From the NCBI RefSeq assembly GCF_029168945.1, contig NC_083605.1, positions 21,899,280 to 21,963,279 on the forward strand: a stretch of 64,000 nt of DNA. Reading direction: 5' to 3'. The position numbers were made by a program, and so were the translations under genes. Shown here piece by piece: positions 1 to 13,349 of this stretch; position 1 is the stretch's first letter; every line of letters starts with the position of its first letter. The DNA is from Cannabis sativa (taxonomy: Eukaryota; Streptophyta; Magnoliopsida; Rosales; Cannabaceae). The notes below the pieces were generated by a model that was not told where the DNA came from, made no database searches, and was given only the letters and a program-made list of their open reading frames with translations.

Positions 1-2988
1 AGTTGATGCTTTAATTAATTCTGGAGGAAGTATACATGATCGATATGCACTTCTATGGGACCAACAAATGGAGAGGTAAGAGATGCTTGGGTGTATATTA
101 TAAACATATAATGCATTAAAAGAAAAAGAGAAGTTAATATTTTTCTAGGAGTTTAGGGAACTAATAATTTTGAAAATACATGAATGTATATTCAAAAAAG
201 ACTAACTGAAATCATGAGCCTAGGGGTTTATTCATAGACTGATTAATTAGTCTTACTTACTTCGAGTCGTAATTTTTCGTTTTTGTTTTAAAAGATAAGA
301 AAACAAGTTAAACTCCTAATAAAATGGTCCTAAGAAAAAAAAGTACTAAAAATCATTTTATCTGTCTTACATAAGTTTCTCTTTGAAAGAAAGTTTGTTC
401 TCAAGTTGGCTGTTGAAGAAAATAGTAAATGTCATTTCCTTGCATCTGCAATTAAGCTTACTTGGAGCCTTTGTAACCTTGAGCTTGTATTACACCGATT
501 TGATGCCAAAAAATTATCATCACTATGAACTTCAATAAAATATCCCTTTTAGAAATCAAGTGTATGGTCATTGAAAGAGAACTAAAGCTAATTATTTGAA
601 CTAGTTTAAGCTCCTTCTACATCTTCAGTCTTATCAAGTTATCATTCACTTTTCGTTCAACAGCACTTTGAAGATGGCAAGCTTGCTCAATTTCAATTTA
701 TCTCTTCTAATATACACTTTTTTTTAACACCGTAATATGAAATTTCTGGTTGTATCCTTAAGTGCTTGTGACTTTTCCCGTAATTATAATACTGCTGTCT
801 CCCATCCTATTATCATGGCAACAATTTAGCCTTTGCTAACCTTTTCAACTTTGCCTAAGTGCGTATTGTTATTAGGCCTTGGTTTTTCTTGGAATAATAA
901 GTTGCTTCCACCGTGTTGCGGCACATTCTTCTAATTTTTACCACCAATTTAGCCTGACTTTGACAAATTTCAATGATTAATACTTATTGAAACATGAGAT
1001 TTCGAGTTCATAGTCGAAATCATAATCATGACTAATTGTCAATCGCTTCTATTATCACATGATCAGAATCATAATATGCTCAGTGGTGTTTCTTGGAGAG
1101 AAATCTTTGGCTTCCTGTTTGCGAGAGTCTAGATTAAACCCCTCCTATTTCATAGTTGGTAGTTGCAAAGTCAGTGGGAGAACCCCATAGAGTCATACCT
1201 TGCAGTGTGATGGCCCCCTTGGTTGGTTGATTTTTCCGATTATTGAAATTAGATTCATCTCCAACCTTGCTTGGATACTAATCAATGTAATAAAACACAA
1301 AGATGCAGAAGTGTATACTCTATGTTTAGAGAGCTTGTAAATCTGAAAATACTTGTATGTAATTTAACTAGTGACAACCTAATTACCTCTTTTAATCATC
1401 TCACTAGGAGTCCTATTTCAAATTAATTAAAATTCCTTGACAAATTCATCTCCTAAAAACATAAAAAAATAAAGAATCAATCCTAATGAATCAAAACTAT
1501 TAAAAATCACATTATGCATTTTAGACCACCATATTTGTCAAGCTATGAACAATAAATTTATGTAATATCTCCCGCTACTCTCCCAGGAGGAAACAGTTAG
1601 CTCAGCTTGGTTCAGCTACAGGTGTATACAAAACCCTCGTGAAGTACTTGGTTGGGGTTCCACAGGTATTGTTCATGAACCATTTTTGCATGTACTTTCT
1701 TTTATGCAGTTTACATGCTACCAGTCATGCAGTTCCTTGGAACGTTACATCTTCGAGTTTTCATTGACACAATGTGTTCAGTAATAGTATTAGTAATTAG
1801 TAATTTATATAGTTCAATATATGAGTTTTCATATACATATAGTTGTTGGGTTTAGTTTGAGTTATGTTTCACTAGACTCATTGCGATGCTTTGTATGAAT
1901 TGTTTATTTGTATTCCGTTGTTTTAAAATTAATGATACCTTGAGTAAATCTTTAGATTTCATTTTCTGGATGCAGGTTTTACTAGATTTCACCCGTCAAA
2001 TAAATGATGATGATGGGTAAGTTTTGAGGATAGTTTGTATCCTTTCCACTATTTATGCTTCTTGTTTTTTTTTCTTTCTAATTTGAGATGATATTTAAAT
2101 ATATATGTACATAAATATATGTGTGAGTGTGTACTTCATAAGATACGGAAGTTCTAAAGTATATAAAAATACAAGTTTAAGAAAGCAGTGTGATGTTGTT
2201 CGATATTAGTTAATTTGGACATATTATTTTTTATAGTCCAATGGAAGAGCAAAGACATCGTTATGGACCACCTCTATATAACCTTACAGCGATGGTGCTT
2301 TTTATTCGGCTCTTTCTTTCATTGGCTTGGGGGCGGTTCGAGGCTAGAAAGTTGTAAGATTGTTTTTCATTTTATTATTTGTCCAGCTAACTTTTCAATG
2401 GTGATTGGTTTTTATCGCACTTTGCTGCTGTGAGGCAGCAAGATTTTTATTTCGTTCATTATTTGTTTTTTTTTTTTAATTCTTTTTTTATTTTTTTAAT
2501 GGGTTTATGCTTCTCTATTTTCAAATGGGCAGAAAGAGGGAAGATGTTGGTGTCTTTGAACAGGCAGTTGATGTCTACACTACTGAGTTTGTAAGGTTCA
2601 TCACATTTATTAGGTATTAATTGTTCTTTTTTTCTGTTTCTGTTAAGTATGTTAATTTATTAGTGAGTTAGATTCCTCATAACTTTGTTATGTTTTAATG
2701 TGAGTGTTAGTTTAGTACTTGCATTTAGCGTAATTACCAACTATTAATCTTTTTCAGCTTTAGAGCCTTGCATTTTACTTCCTATACTGGAACTGACCTT
2801 GTTTTTGAGAACTAAAAATACATTTTGGTTGAGGAATTCCTATGGATGTTTCTTTTCCTAGGTGATACTTCCTTCTCTTCCATCACCTTGTGGTTTACAT
2901 CGTGATTACCTTTTTCTTTCAAGAACACCTGGAATGGGGCTGGGGCTGGGGCAAATGCATTTCATATTATTTCTCTCTTTCTCTCTCT

Positions 2989-3033
<45 letters not shown>

Positions 3034-6000
3034 TACATACTTAGGATCCTCAAGGTACCATACCGGTATTGATTATTTTTAATTACTACCTATAGGTATC
3101 TTTAGTATTTTGGGTATATATTCGTTACATGTATAAGTTGTAACTTCATTTGTTTTACATGTCAGTGTGCAATGTACTTAGGTTCTGGATCTCTCCTAAA
3201 TTTTCTGAAAAAATTGGAATAATTTAAGGATGCTCAAAACAGGATTCTAAATTATTAAAAAAAATTTAAAATTTTTGGGAGGTTCCTTGTAAGTTGTAAC
3301 CACATTATGCACCATTAAGTCAAAAAAAATGAAGTTGCAACTTATCCATGTACCAAAAATACTAAAAGTACATGGTAGTGATTAAAAACAATCACTACCC
3401 AATAATTGTTCAATATATATCCTAATATATATAACGAATTGTTCAGTAATTGTAAAAATACAAACGAATTGTTTAAATTTTTAAAGAAAAAATTGTAGAT
3501 TTAAAATTCAATAGCATTATATAACTTGTGTGTGCTCATATCACTATTATTTGAAATTTAATTTTAGTAATTGGATATATAGTTAATCCTATTTATTTGA
3601 AAATAATGGTATTTATTATTAAAATTAAAAAAAAAAATCAAAAATATAAAAAATAGTAGGTCTAATCTATTTGTTAATGGAAAAAAATATAATCAAGTCC
3701 AATTAATCTTCTTACAGTCTTCTATTTGTTTGTATTTGAGATATTGTATTTAATTTTAACCATTGCATAGAAGAAAACAATGTTTTTGTATAAATTTTTC
3801 ATTTTATATAATTTAAAATTTATGGTATGACTTGCTTGTTTAAGTATATATTATTTTTCTTTCAAAAAAAAGTATATATTATTTATTTTAATATATAATA
3901 TTTATTATTATAGCTGCAGCTCATGCCTTGAGCCTTTACTACTAGTATATATATGTATTTATATTTATATAAATCATTTTCTTATTTTAATTGATGTCTT
4001 TCTTCATATTAGTTATGTTCATTAATATAATACTCTATTCCTGTTGCTGGTGGTTAGATGTTTTGCTTTGTTTAATCCCAAATTGAATGACAATGTGAAT
4101 CTTCTACTATATTAATGAGATAGAAGTTCTATGATGAAGCTCTTGTTACCGGTCATAAAAAAGATAGCATTTGTACTTACTGTTAGGTGTGTTGTATCAA
4201 TTTCTTATTTTAGTTAATGTCTGTTCTCACTTTTCCTATAGTGAGGTGTTCGCAAATTCACCCTTCTTTATCTCAGCAGAGGAAGCTGGTGCATTGGAAG
4301 GAAGGTAAATATAGATGTTCTATGCATTATGCATGACTGTACAATTCATTCTGCATTCTCATATCGTCTTTCTTGAACAGGAAAAATGATGATTACAAAG
4401 AAATAACTGTTCCAGCTGGAAAATGTCACGAGGTTTGTTTTTAAAATATATTCTTAAGATTTTATTATCGTTAGTGATTTCTTTGCATTTTAAGTTTATC
4501 AAATCAGCATAATGCTTGCTCATGCGCTGTGAGTAGTGTAATATTAACACTGCACTCATGATCTTACGTCGATACCACCATGTTTTAATTACTAGTGCCT
4601 GGTGTTTTGCTTGTTATTTTTATTCCTTTTTTTTTCTACGACTTTTTCTCTATTGATTAGTAATTTTATGTTTCTCAACAAAATTATTAGTTTTTTTTTA
4701 ACGGAACATAATCATTGAGCGTACAAAATAAGATAGGTAATTTTTTTCTTATAATTGTATGAAGATAGAGCAAGGGACACAAAAAATGGTTACATCCTTC
4801 AATTCTGGAGATATAGCACACCAACTCATAAACACAACAAAAGTTATTTCTATGCATTCATATGTTAGTTTGAGATAAATTGGCATGTGAATTGTGAACA
4901 TAAGATTTTTCCAGATTTCGCATGTTGATATTTCCTTGTCCATTGCCCATGCCATTATTTCTTCCAATAATTGGTATATACTACTAGTTTGTTCATTCAA
5001 CAAAATATGACTAGCTCCAAATTTCCAATTCAGAAGCAATATGCTTAGTAAGCCGAGTAATAAGGAATTCTGAAATATTTATTGGGATCTTAATTTACTT
5101 TTTTTTTTTTTATTTTCAAAAACAAAACAAAATCACTGATCTTATATTATCAATGATTGAGAAATAATAAAATAGAGTGTAGAGTGGAAACACTCAAAAG
5201 AATACAAGGGAAAGATAAAGTTTACATAAGATACTACCATTTTATGACTATATTAGAAAAGAAAGCATGTAATTAGCTTATCCACGTGTCTATGTGCTTC
5301 CAAATAGGCCAGCGTAGGTAACAGTGGGAACTTCTGATTGTATTTTGTGGTTTTCCTATATAATAATTTTTTTTTTCTGGATCAAAAGTTCGTATACTTT
5401 TTTATTTTTAACGCTTTACTTTTTACTACACTTTCAGATTTTGCTGTCAGTAGATGCAATTAATTCATACATCGCCTGGGATTTCTCTGTTGTACAGGGC
5501 AAGATAACTGTGGTATTGTTCCTTAACCCTAATTGGTGCTCTTGATAGTGATATTTCTTTTTATTTATTATAATAGAAGGAATGGAGTTTATTGGACTGG
5601 GGATTGTTGAATTATTTTTCACTGTTCTGTTTTATTTTATTATATTTTAATTTTCAATCAAATTATTATATATATATATGTGGAACACTTTTAAATGAGT
5701 ATTATTCATTGATGGTTATTAATAAAAATAACTATAAATATTAATTTTATAAAGATTAAGCCATAACAATCCCAACTCATATAATTTGTTTTAGCAAAAT
5801 TAAACATAGAAACTCAAATTTTTCTTATAATACTCACTCATAGATAATACCCATTAAACTCAAAATTATGTTGTTGGGGTGTTGAGTTTTAGTTTGGTGT
5901 TCTTAACAAAAAACGATGAGTCTAACTTTCCTTAGTTTCTATCTTTTTCAATTGTATACTTGCCCGGTAACTGATAAGCGGCCCTAATGCTCATATATTG

Positions 6001-6878
6001 TCCTATTGGTTTATTACATTTTGGATTTGAGTTGAGGATAATGCTTTCTGCTGTGGCTTTTCTTTCTTCATTTTCAAATTTAATTTTCACTTGTATTTCC
6101 ATCTTTACTTGGGTTTGTGTGTGCAATTTTTATTACCTGTAACTACATAATGAATTTAGTCAACTGAAGTGGGATTTTACGATAAAACATTTGTAACAGA
6201 ACATTGCAAGTCTTAGAAAATTTGCAATTTTGAAACTTGTACTATAATTTTTTGTAAAATTCAAGAATTCCTACAATTGAGCTGTATGCTGTGTTTCAGG
6301 ATATTGGATTTAGTGTGGAATATACAAATCCTTCTGGAGAAAAAACTGTGAGTTGGTTTTTTGTTCTTTCTTTCATACATTATTCTATGATGTTACAACT
6401 TTATTCCCTAGACATATCACTCCTTTCATTTTTCCCTATTTTTTAACGTCCTCTAATTAAACTGATAATTTTTTGTGGAACAGCTAATTTTACCTTATCG
6501 ACGTTATGAATCTGATCAAGTGAGTTTAGTATTATACCCTTGTGGCCATTTTGCTGTTGTAATACTTGAGATCATAATTGATTAATATTTCATGGGAATT
6601 CATTTTTCCAGGGTAACTTTTGCACATGCATGGCTGGAGATTACAGACTGATTTGGGACAACTCATATGCAAATTTCTTTAAGAAGGTATCCTGAATGTT
6701 TGTAGCATCCAAAATGAATCATTTTTTTTTTCTTCACATTTTTCGAAGTGTTGATTCGATTCAATGCCACGTAACTCTTTGTTTTCTTCTTTCGATGTAA
6801 TAGGCGCTGCGTTACAAAGTGGATTGTATACCTCCAGTTGTAGAGCCATTACCAAGCGGAACCCAAGTTGAAGAATGA
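1..6878 (+). CDS. GOLD-domain protein, 5'-truncated gene (12 visible exons)
   Basis: Twelve exons join in one frame with GT-AG borders: 1-75, 1587-1665, 1976-2016, 2237-2353, 2533-2613, 4242-4304, 4381-4432, 5438-5512, 6300-6347, 6484-6519, 6612-6686 and 6804-6878 (TGA 6876-6878). The last six exons encode a GOLD beta-sandwich. Its signs are VPAGKCHE, then W-x-F followed by DIGFSVEY, then LILPYRRY, and a closing YRLIWDNSYANFFKK. This is the pattern of the C-terminal domain of Sec14-like, patellin and ACBD3 proteins, which acts in membrane trafficking and lipid or protein contact. The visible N-terminal part (VDALINSGGSIHDRYALLWD, then a hydrophobic stretch around LTAMVLFIRLFLSLAW) does not look like a CRAL-TRIO fold, so I do not call it a patellin. 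The start codon lies left of the window. The exon chain is firm. The cellular role is inferred from the domain only. Confidence 0.85.
2614..4241 (+). other. Long AT-rich intron of the GOLD gene
   Basis: This 1.6-kb intron splits an AGT serine codon (AG|T). It holds a CT/TA/CA microsatellite and otherwise only AT-rich sequence. No coding similarity is visible. The ORFs inside it are chance readings. Confidence 0.8.
2971..3040. repeat. Compound microsatellite (CT)n-(TA)n-(CA)n
   Basis: A CT-rich run passes into about 16 uninterrupted TA units and then a short CA run, all inside an intron of the GOLD gene. It is likely length-polymorphic. Confidence 0.9.
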
Positions 6879-7701
6879 AGGGACATAATTGTAGCATTCT
6901 TATGTTGGTGTATTTGCGTTGGGTTTGTTATTCATAATATTACTATTATAATTATTATTATCTCTCGAGAGGTTGGTTCTGTTTATGTTTATAGGCTCCC
7001 TACTTAGTGGAGATTTAACAATTCGTTGGTTCAGAATGTATATTGTTTAAACCTGGAAAATCAGCAAAATCGATTCTTAAGTTTCTATCTCAATTAAGTA
7101 GAGCGCAAATCTCCATCAATGCCATCGTCCCTCCAAATTCCAATATCTTAATGATATCGGCACACACAAATTAAAAAGAAAGAAGGAATTACACATTATG
7201 TATGCACATATTATTACTCATCTTAATATGACAATTTTACTTAGTTTTTATTTTGTTTGTGTATGTTTAGTTATATATTTTTTTAAAAAAGCTAGAATGT
7301 TTTTTGACAAACCAGCCGATGCCTTAGCAAAATGGAGTCATTTTGATAGGTTTCTAACAAAACTAAGAAACAAAATGGTATCTTAAATAATATCATAAAA
7401 TGATTTATATTAAAAAAAATGCCTAAATCAATTTTATTAAAAAATTATTTTGTAATTTCTTAAATTTTATTTAACTCATTATATTTTTTGATTAAAGTTT
7501 AAAGGTAATACAAATTTAATAAATAAAATGTAAATGTATCTTAAACAATAAAACACATAGTATAATATTAAACTGAAACTATAATTTTAAAAGTAACTAA
7601 TCTAAATAAATAACCAAAAGTGGGTCAATATATAAAATTTTGTTTGATTTAAAGTTTGGTTAATTATCTCTTAATAAAATATATAAAAAAAAAAAGAAGA
7701 G
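6879..7701. other. Spacer after the GOLD gene, no gene seen
   Basis: The first hundred or so bases are probably 3' UTR, with several AATAAT/TATTAT-like elements. The rest is AT-rich. A 62-codon reading at 7198-7386 has no recognisable family features and is not called. Confidence 0.6.
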
Positions 7702-8262
7702 AAATTTGCGGCAAAACCCCCTCAACTATCAATTTACTTACAAAAAACCATCCGGATAAACCCTCCAAAGTGTTGTTTCGTTTACATTTTTAAGGTACCG
7801 TCTGTTCAGTCTCGTTAAATCCTAATTTTGCCCACGTGGCAATGGCAGGTCATTAAAAAATTATCCTACGTGGCCATATTTTACAAAATAAAAATTAAAA
7901 TAAAAATAAAAAATTTAAGAATAATTTGCGGCAAAATTCCCCCAACTATCAATTTACTTGCAAAAAACCATCCAACCTTAAAGTTTTTTGGATGGTTTTT
8001 TGCAAGTAAATTGATAGTTGGGGGTTTTGCCGCAAATTACACTTAAAGTTTTTATTTTTATTTTGTAAAATATGGCCACATAGGATAATTTTTAGTGACC
8101 TGTCATTGCCACGTGGGCAAAATTAGGACTTAACGAGGCTGGACAGACGACGCCTTAAAAATGTAAACAGAACAGTACTTTGGAGGGTTTTCCCACCAAA
8201 ATATGAGGGATGATTTTTGGCAAGTAAATTAATAGTTAAGGGGATTTTGCCTCAAATTACTC
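7702..8262. repeat. Foldback element with roughly 280-bp inverted arms
   Basis: The left arm begins with TTTGCGGCAAAACCCCCTC and the right arm ends with its near complement. The arms stay similar to the centre near 7985. Within each arm there is a second copy of the terminal unit (left near 7920-7985, right near 7986-8040), so the motif GCAAAACCCCCAACTATC occurs four times in two orientations. The flanks are A-runs, so no target duplication can be read. Its architecture fits a non-autonomous foldback DNA transposon, perhaps MULE-like. The family is inferred. The hairpin could give double-stranded RNA if transcribed. Confidence 0.8.
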
Positions 8263-8812
8263 AAAAAAAAAAAAAAATATTGCTTTTGATTCCGAGTAAT
8301 ATTTTTTGGTAATGATGTTGTTAAGCTTGACTCTCAAATAGATTTGAAAGGTAATTTAAGTGTTATTAAAAAATCATAAGAATATCTTACCCAAGAAAAG
8401 TGTATAATGTTACTTAAAATAAAAAATTTATAATTTTTAAAATATCATTTAGTTTCTTTATGTACAAAAATTATTTAATAAAATAGACTATTATTTAGGA
8501 GACATGAAACAACCTTATAGCCCCCTTAAAAAACAACTTCATAATAACATAAGTTAGTTGATATATTAATTTTATTTGAATTTAAAATTTAGTGACTATT
8601 TTATTAATAAATTATAAAAGAAACTCAATAGTTACTTTTGATTTTGGTTATATTTTTTGGTAAAAATAAAAATAATATATACTTCACGTATCAAAATGAT
8701 CGAAAAATAAATCACAATGATAGCTTTAAACTCAAATGATAATTGAAAAATATTTTTTAAGTGATAGAGAGGAGAAAGAAAGAAAAAGAAAAAAATAATT
8801 AAAAATTCACAC

Positions 8813-8845
<33 letters not shown>

Positions 8846-9589
8846 AAACTGACGCAGCTTGTGAAGAAAATGAGAGAACTATTTCACTTACTCGAGTATT
8901 TGGCATCAATTAAATTGTTAAGGTTATAATTAATTTTAATAATACGTATACAATTAAAAATTCCCCTAATATCTAAATTATATTTCTAAGACTTTGACCT
9001 TTAAATGTTAAGTCAGTGATTACATGGTAATCTTTGATGAATCCATGTTAATTAAAAATTCATTTAAATATATTAATAAAAAAATAACAAATGAATATTG
9101 ATTTAATAATTAACAACCAGTTATTTACAAAAAATTTCAACCTATAATTTAAGTATTATTACGATAAAAAATTAAATTTAAAAATTTACACTACAAATTA
9201 CTTTATTTTTTTAGCAATATAATTATAATTATTCTCCAATATACACCAGAAATTTATAACACAAATTAGAAAACTAACTAGTGGCAACATTGTACTAAAA
9301 CATATGAATAAAAACCTATCATTAATTTATTTATTTTTTAAAATAAAACTATCATCAAATAATTAGTGACAAAATTGTAATCAAGAAAAAAAACAACATT
9401 TATGCAGTGTCATAGACTTAGTGCTAAATTTAACACACCTTTAAACATATCCTAAATTTGCGCAATTCTTTTTTCTTTAAAGAAGTTTGACACTCTATTA
9501 GAAATGCTCTTATTTTGTTTCGGCTTACTTTGGCAACAAAACTGAGGCAGATGTGAGAAGTAAGATTGCTGCTCGGCAAATTTCCCAAC
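8263..9589. other. AT-rich spacer, no gene seen
   Basis: This stretch lies between the foldback element and the FolD stop codon. It includes a 30-base A run at 8815-8844 and low-complexity AT sequence. The right end should contain the FolD 3' UTR (FolD is read leftwards). I see no coding sequence. Confidence 0.6.
8815..8844. repeat. Poly(A) tract of 30 bases
   Basis: A homopolymer of A, preceded by a purine-rich A/G stretch. It could be a decayed retroposon tail or simple slippage. No linked transposon was found. Confidence 0.85.
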
Positions 9590-11565
9590 TCAAATGAAAT
9601 TATGTGCACGCTTTGCAGCATCAAGGGTGTTACATAGGAGCATGGCAATGGTCATAGGTCCGATTCCTCCAGGAACCGGGGTGACAGCGGATGCCACCCT
9701 CACTGCTTCTTCATAACAAACATCTCCCATTAGACGGTAGCCTAACTCGCAGCTGGCATCCTGCAAATTAAAATGGGATGTGTAACATGAAATCACAAGT
9801 TTGTTGCTAATTCTACGCTAAGTATGAAACACATATGAAAAAAGTACAATTACAATGCAAGTTCAACTATAAGAAACTTGTGACAAGTTCACCATACCTC
9901 TATTGGACTAGTTCCCACATCTATAACAACAGCACCAGGCTTTAGCCAATTTCCGCGCACCAGCTTAGGCATTCCCACAGCGGTGATTAAAATGTCAGCT
10001 TCACGCGTGATGTGTTCCGGGTTTTCTGTGAATGCATGGACAATACTAACTGTGGCATGGTGCCTCTGTAGAAAAAAATAAATAAATAATTAATGTACTT
10101 AAATATTAGAATATGAGCAACTTGAGTAAATGTATTGGTGTATAGTTATTTATTAATTTATTTTTAAAAATAGACTTACCTGCAACAGCAATGATGCAGG
10201 CAATCCAACGATGTTACTTCTTCCTATCACAACAGCTTTCTTCCCCATTATTTCAATGCCAGACCTGATTAACAGCTCGATGCAACCTTTTGGAGTACAG
10301 GAAATGAATAATGGCTCCCTCCCTCTCATGGCAATATTTCCTATGTTGATTGGATGGAAACCATCTACATCTTTTTCTAGGCTCAGCACATCTGAAATTT
10401 TTCTGACATCCAAATGCTGTCCCAGACATTCTGTTGTAAGTCATCACACAACAGGAGCAAGTTCTGATATTTCATGTATCAAAATCTCAGCTATTAATTG
10501 CCTTACATGTTAACTTAGTGAAACTTTACCAAAGGGAATTAATCAAATCGTATTTCATCATAATTCTATATATCTAATGCTCTTATATTCACCTATTCCA
10601 GTACAACAAAGCCATCAAATATTAATAATATACAGATGCCTCAAAGTCAAATGAACAACATACAAGGGTTAACTCACACACAAATTCTTATGTTACCTGA
10701 GGCAGAGGAAGCTGCACAAGGACCCCATGAACAGATGGATCAACGTTAAAACTCGCCACGGCACTAAGTAATTCATGTTCTGTGCAATCATTTGGGAGTG
10801 CAGTTACGGTTGATACCATTCCTACTTCTTCACAAGCAAGAATTTTGTTGCGAACATATGTTTGCGAGTCCCTTCTGTCTCCAACCATAATTACAGCTAA
10901 GCCAGGAACATTTCCAATGGAATCCTCCATTCTCCTCACCTCACAAGCTATTTTTGACCTGATTTCATCTGCCATCAACTGGCCATTAATTACTGCAGCA
11001 GTCTGCTCATTGGCTGTGATGAAGATCAGATATAGAATCAATCAAACCAGGTTTTAAGGATAACACATTACATCTTAAATCAATGAAAAGATTTTGGTAA
11101 TTTTGATGACTTATTTAATATCCTTGTATCAAATTCAAACACAACACACCTCCCAACATGAGCTCATTGATATCATCCCCAAATACAACTCTAGTTGCTG
11201 AAGTATTAGTACAACAAAAATGATAACCCCATCATATTCACATACTAACATTTTCCAACCCAAGTTCAACCGTTTACAGCCATCGAATTACTTAAATGAA
11301 GAAGACCCATTAGGCACGAGAGGTATTACTTACAGAAATTTCGATTCGATGAAAATTGGTAATGGGTATGATGATTGTTGGAAGCCCAAATGTCAGGGGA
11401 GTCTAAGGAGACAAGAGTTGGGGACATAAGAATTTGGCAGCCATGGCTACTGTCCTTGAGGATACTATTATGGGTCATGGTTGTAAATGAGCTTCTCTGT
11501 CTAAGTGCCTTGTTCTGCCATGACATTGACACTGTCATTCTCCGCATGAAATACCCAACCATCAT
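9590..11565 (-). CDS. FOLD: Bifunctional methylenetetrahydrofolate dehydrogenase / methenyl-THF cyclohydrolase
   Basis: This enzyme interconverts 5,10-methylene-, 5,10-methenyl- and 10-formyl-tetrahydrofolate using NADP+ in one-carbon metabolism. Five exons join perfectly: 11565-11334, 11013-10697, 10416-10180, 10065-9898 and 9760-9590, giving 374 residues. The ATG at 11565 is the first ATG in the open frame; the GTG further upstream is not needed. Family signatures are all present: TYVRNK (residues about 129-134, with the catalytic-lysine YxxxK), [11 protein letters not shown] (about 173-183), [35 protein letters not shown] (NADP-binding loop) and [15 protein letters not shown] near the C-terminus. 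The first 77 residues are a divergent, Arg/Ser/Met-rich leader with few acidic residues. This suggests an organellar presequence, mitochondrial more likely than plastid. No key residue is missing. The gene appears intact. Confidence 0.95.
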
Positions 11566-11850
11566 GTTTTCACAACTCTTCACACGAAAATTTTCAACTT
11601 GTCTTATACCATTTTGAGTTTGGTTTGAGAGTCACAATTAAAGATGAAAGAAATAGAAGTGAGTGAAAGAGCATAAAGCCACAAACGGGGATGGAGGCTT
11701 AGAGTAAGCCCTGAAACTATCATTAATTTCAACGCTTAACACCCAAAATCCCGCGACTATTCGGTACGATTGCAACCCACCCACCCAAATGTAACCCAAC
11801 TTTTTCTCTATGCTAACTAGTTTTGACTCTTGTGTTTTGTAAATTATAGT
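11566..11850. other. FolD upstream region
   Basis: This holds the presumed 5' UTR and promoter of FolD (read leftwards). No clear TATA box could be assigned by eye. Confidence 0.4.
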
Positions 11851-13260
11851 AAATAGCTCAAATTATAAGACTATGTTAATATATATCTTCATTTCAAAAC
11901 ATTATAGTAAATAGTCTTAATAGAACTCTTTAGTAAATATTTTCATTTTAAAATTTGTAGAGAAATCACCCTTTTAAACTATTTATTATTTATATTATCT
12001 TTTGTCACATAAAAAAAATCATTCATTTTTTTTTTCATTTTTTTTAGAATTAGAAGAAAATTATTTAAAAATTATAGTATATCTATATTAGTTTTGTTAA
12101 AAATCTTTTTTGTTTAAAAGTTATGTCGATTTTTTTAAATTTTTTATGAATTGTTGTGGGTTATTGGTATATAGATTTTGTTGTACGGTACATTTCTATT
12201 TTGTTGTATGGTATATTATTATTCTTAGATATTTATTTTTTTATTTTGATATGTATAATAGTGGTATATAATTTTATTACTTTTATATATTTTGATTGTA
12301 TGATTATTTATTTAAAATAATATTTAATTAGTTTTTATTTTATCATATACGTAATATATAATTTTGTTATCATGGTGTATATATTTTAATTGTGGTATAT
12401 AATTTGGTTAGTATAGTATACGTATATATACTAGTAATATATATTTTTATTATTATTATTTTTTGTATATATGTTTTGGTGAATAGTATATGTATTTTTT
12501 GTTATACGGTATATAATTTTTTTAAAATAATATTTAAGTTCTATTTTCTATTGTATTTTTGTTAACATGATATATAATTTTATTAGCATCATATATAATT
12601 TTATTTTTATTTGTTGTTATTATTATATATATTTCTATTGTAAGGTATATATTTTCTGTTATATAGTAATTAAGTTTTATTGTATAGTACATCATTTTAT
12701 TTTAGATAATAAATGTTTAGTTTTTATTTTATTAGGTGATATATAATTTTGTTAATATGATATATATAATTTTTTAATAATATATTATTTTATTTTATTT
12801 TTTATTGTAAGTATATATGTTTTCTTGCATGGTATATGGTTTTTGCTGTCTATAGTATATTATTTATTTACGATGATATTTAGTTTCTATTTTATTATAT
12901 ATAGATTTTTTGGTATGTATTCATATTTTAATAGTGGTATATATAATTTTGTTAGCATGATATATTTATATTTTGAGTATTAATTTAGTATTGTTATAAT
13001 TTCTTTGTGGTATATAATTTTATTACTACGGTATATTAATTTTCAGTAATATGATTTATCAAATACTGCCGTATATATTTAATGATCTAATATATTTATT
13101 TATTTTTGTTACAAGATAATAATATGCAATACTAAAAAAAATTATATAACTTAATTTTATTATTATATATTTTTATAAAAAAATATGTGATAAATGTATT
13201 TTTATTTTTTATTAGCTAATTTATTATATTTTACAATTTTCATAATTTCTTTTTTAAAAA
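11850..13260. repeat. 1.4-kb extremely AT-rich degenerate repeat tract
   Basis: Short phrases such as GGTATATAATTTTATTA, TTAGCATGATATATAA and TTTTTATTGTA recur many times with irregular spacing, mostly the same way round. It looks like a decayed minisatellite or matrix-attachment-like AT tract. No ORF of note is seen. Confidence 0.6.
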
Positions 13261-13349
13261 GATGACATTTACTAACTTAGTTTCTACATTTAGGGTCATT
13301 TTGCATCTCAGCCCTTTTGTAAAAGTTACCAATTGGACCCTCTATTTTG

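Noticed and set aside
7198..7386. 62-codon hydrophobic reading after the GOLD gene
   Set aside because: AT-rich chance ORF with no recognisable domain, promoter or partner.
11565..11583. Upstream GTG as the FolD start
   Set aside because: Plant nuclear genes rarely start at GTG. The ATG at 11565 lies in the same frame six codons later and leaves a complete leader.
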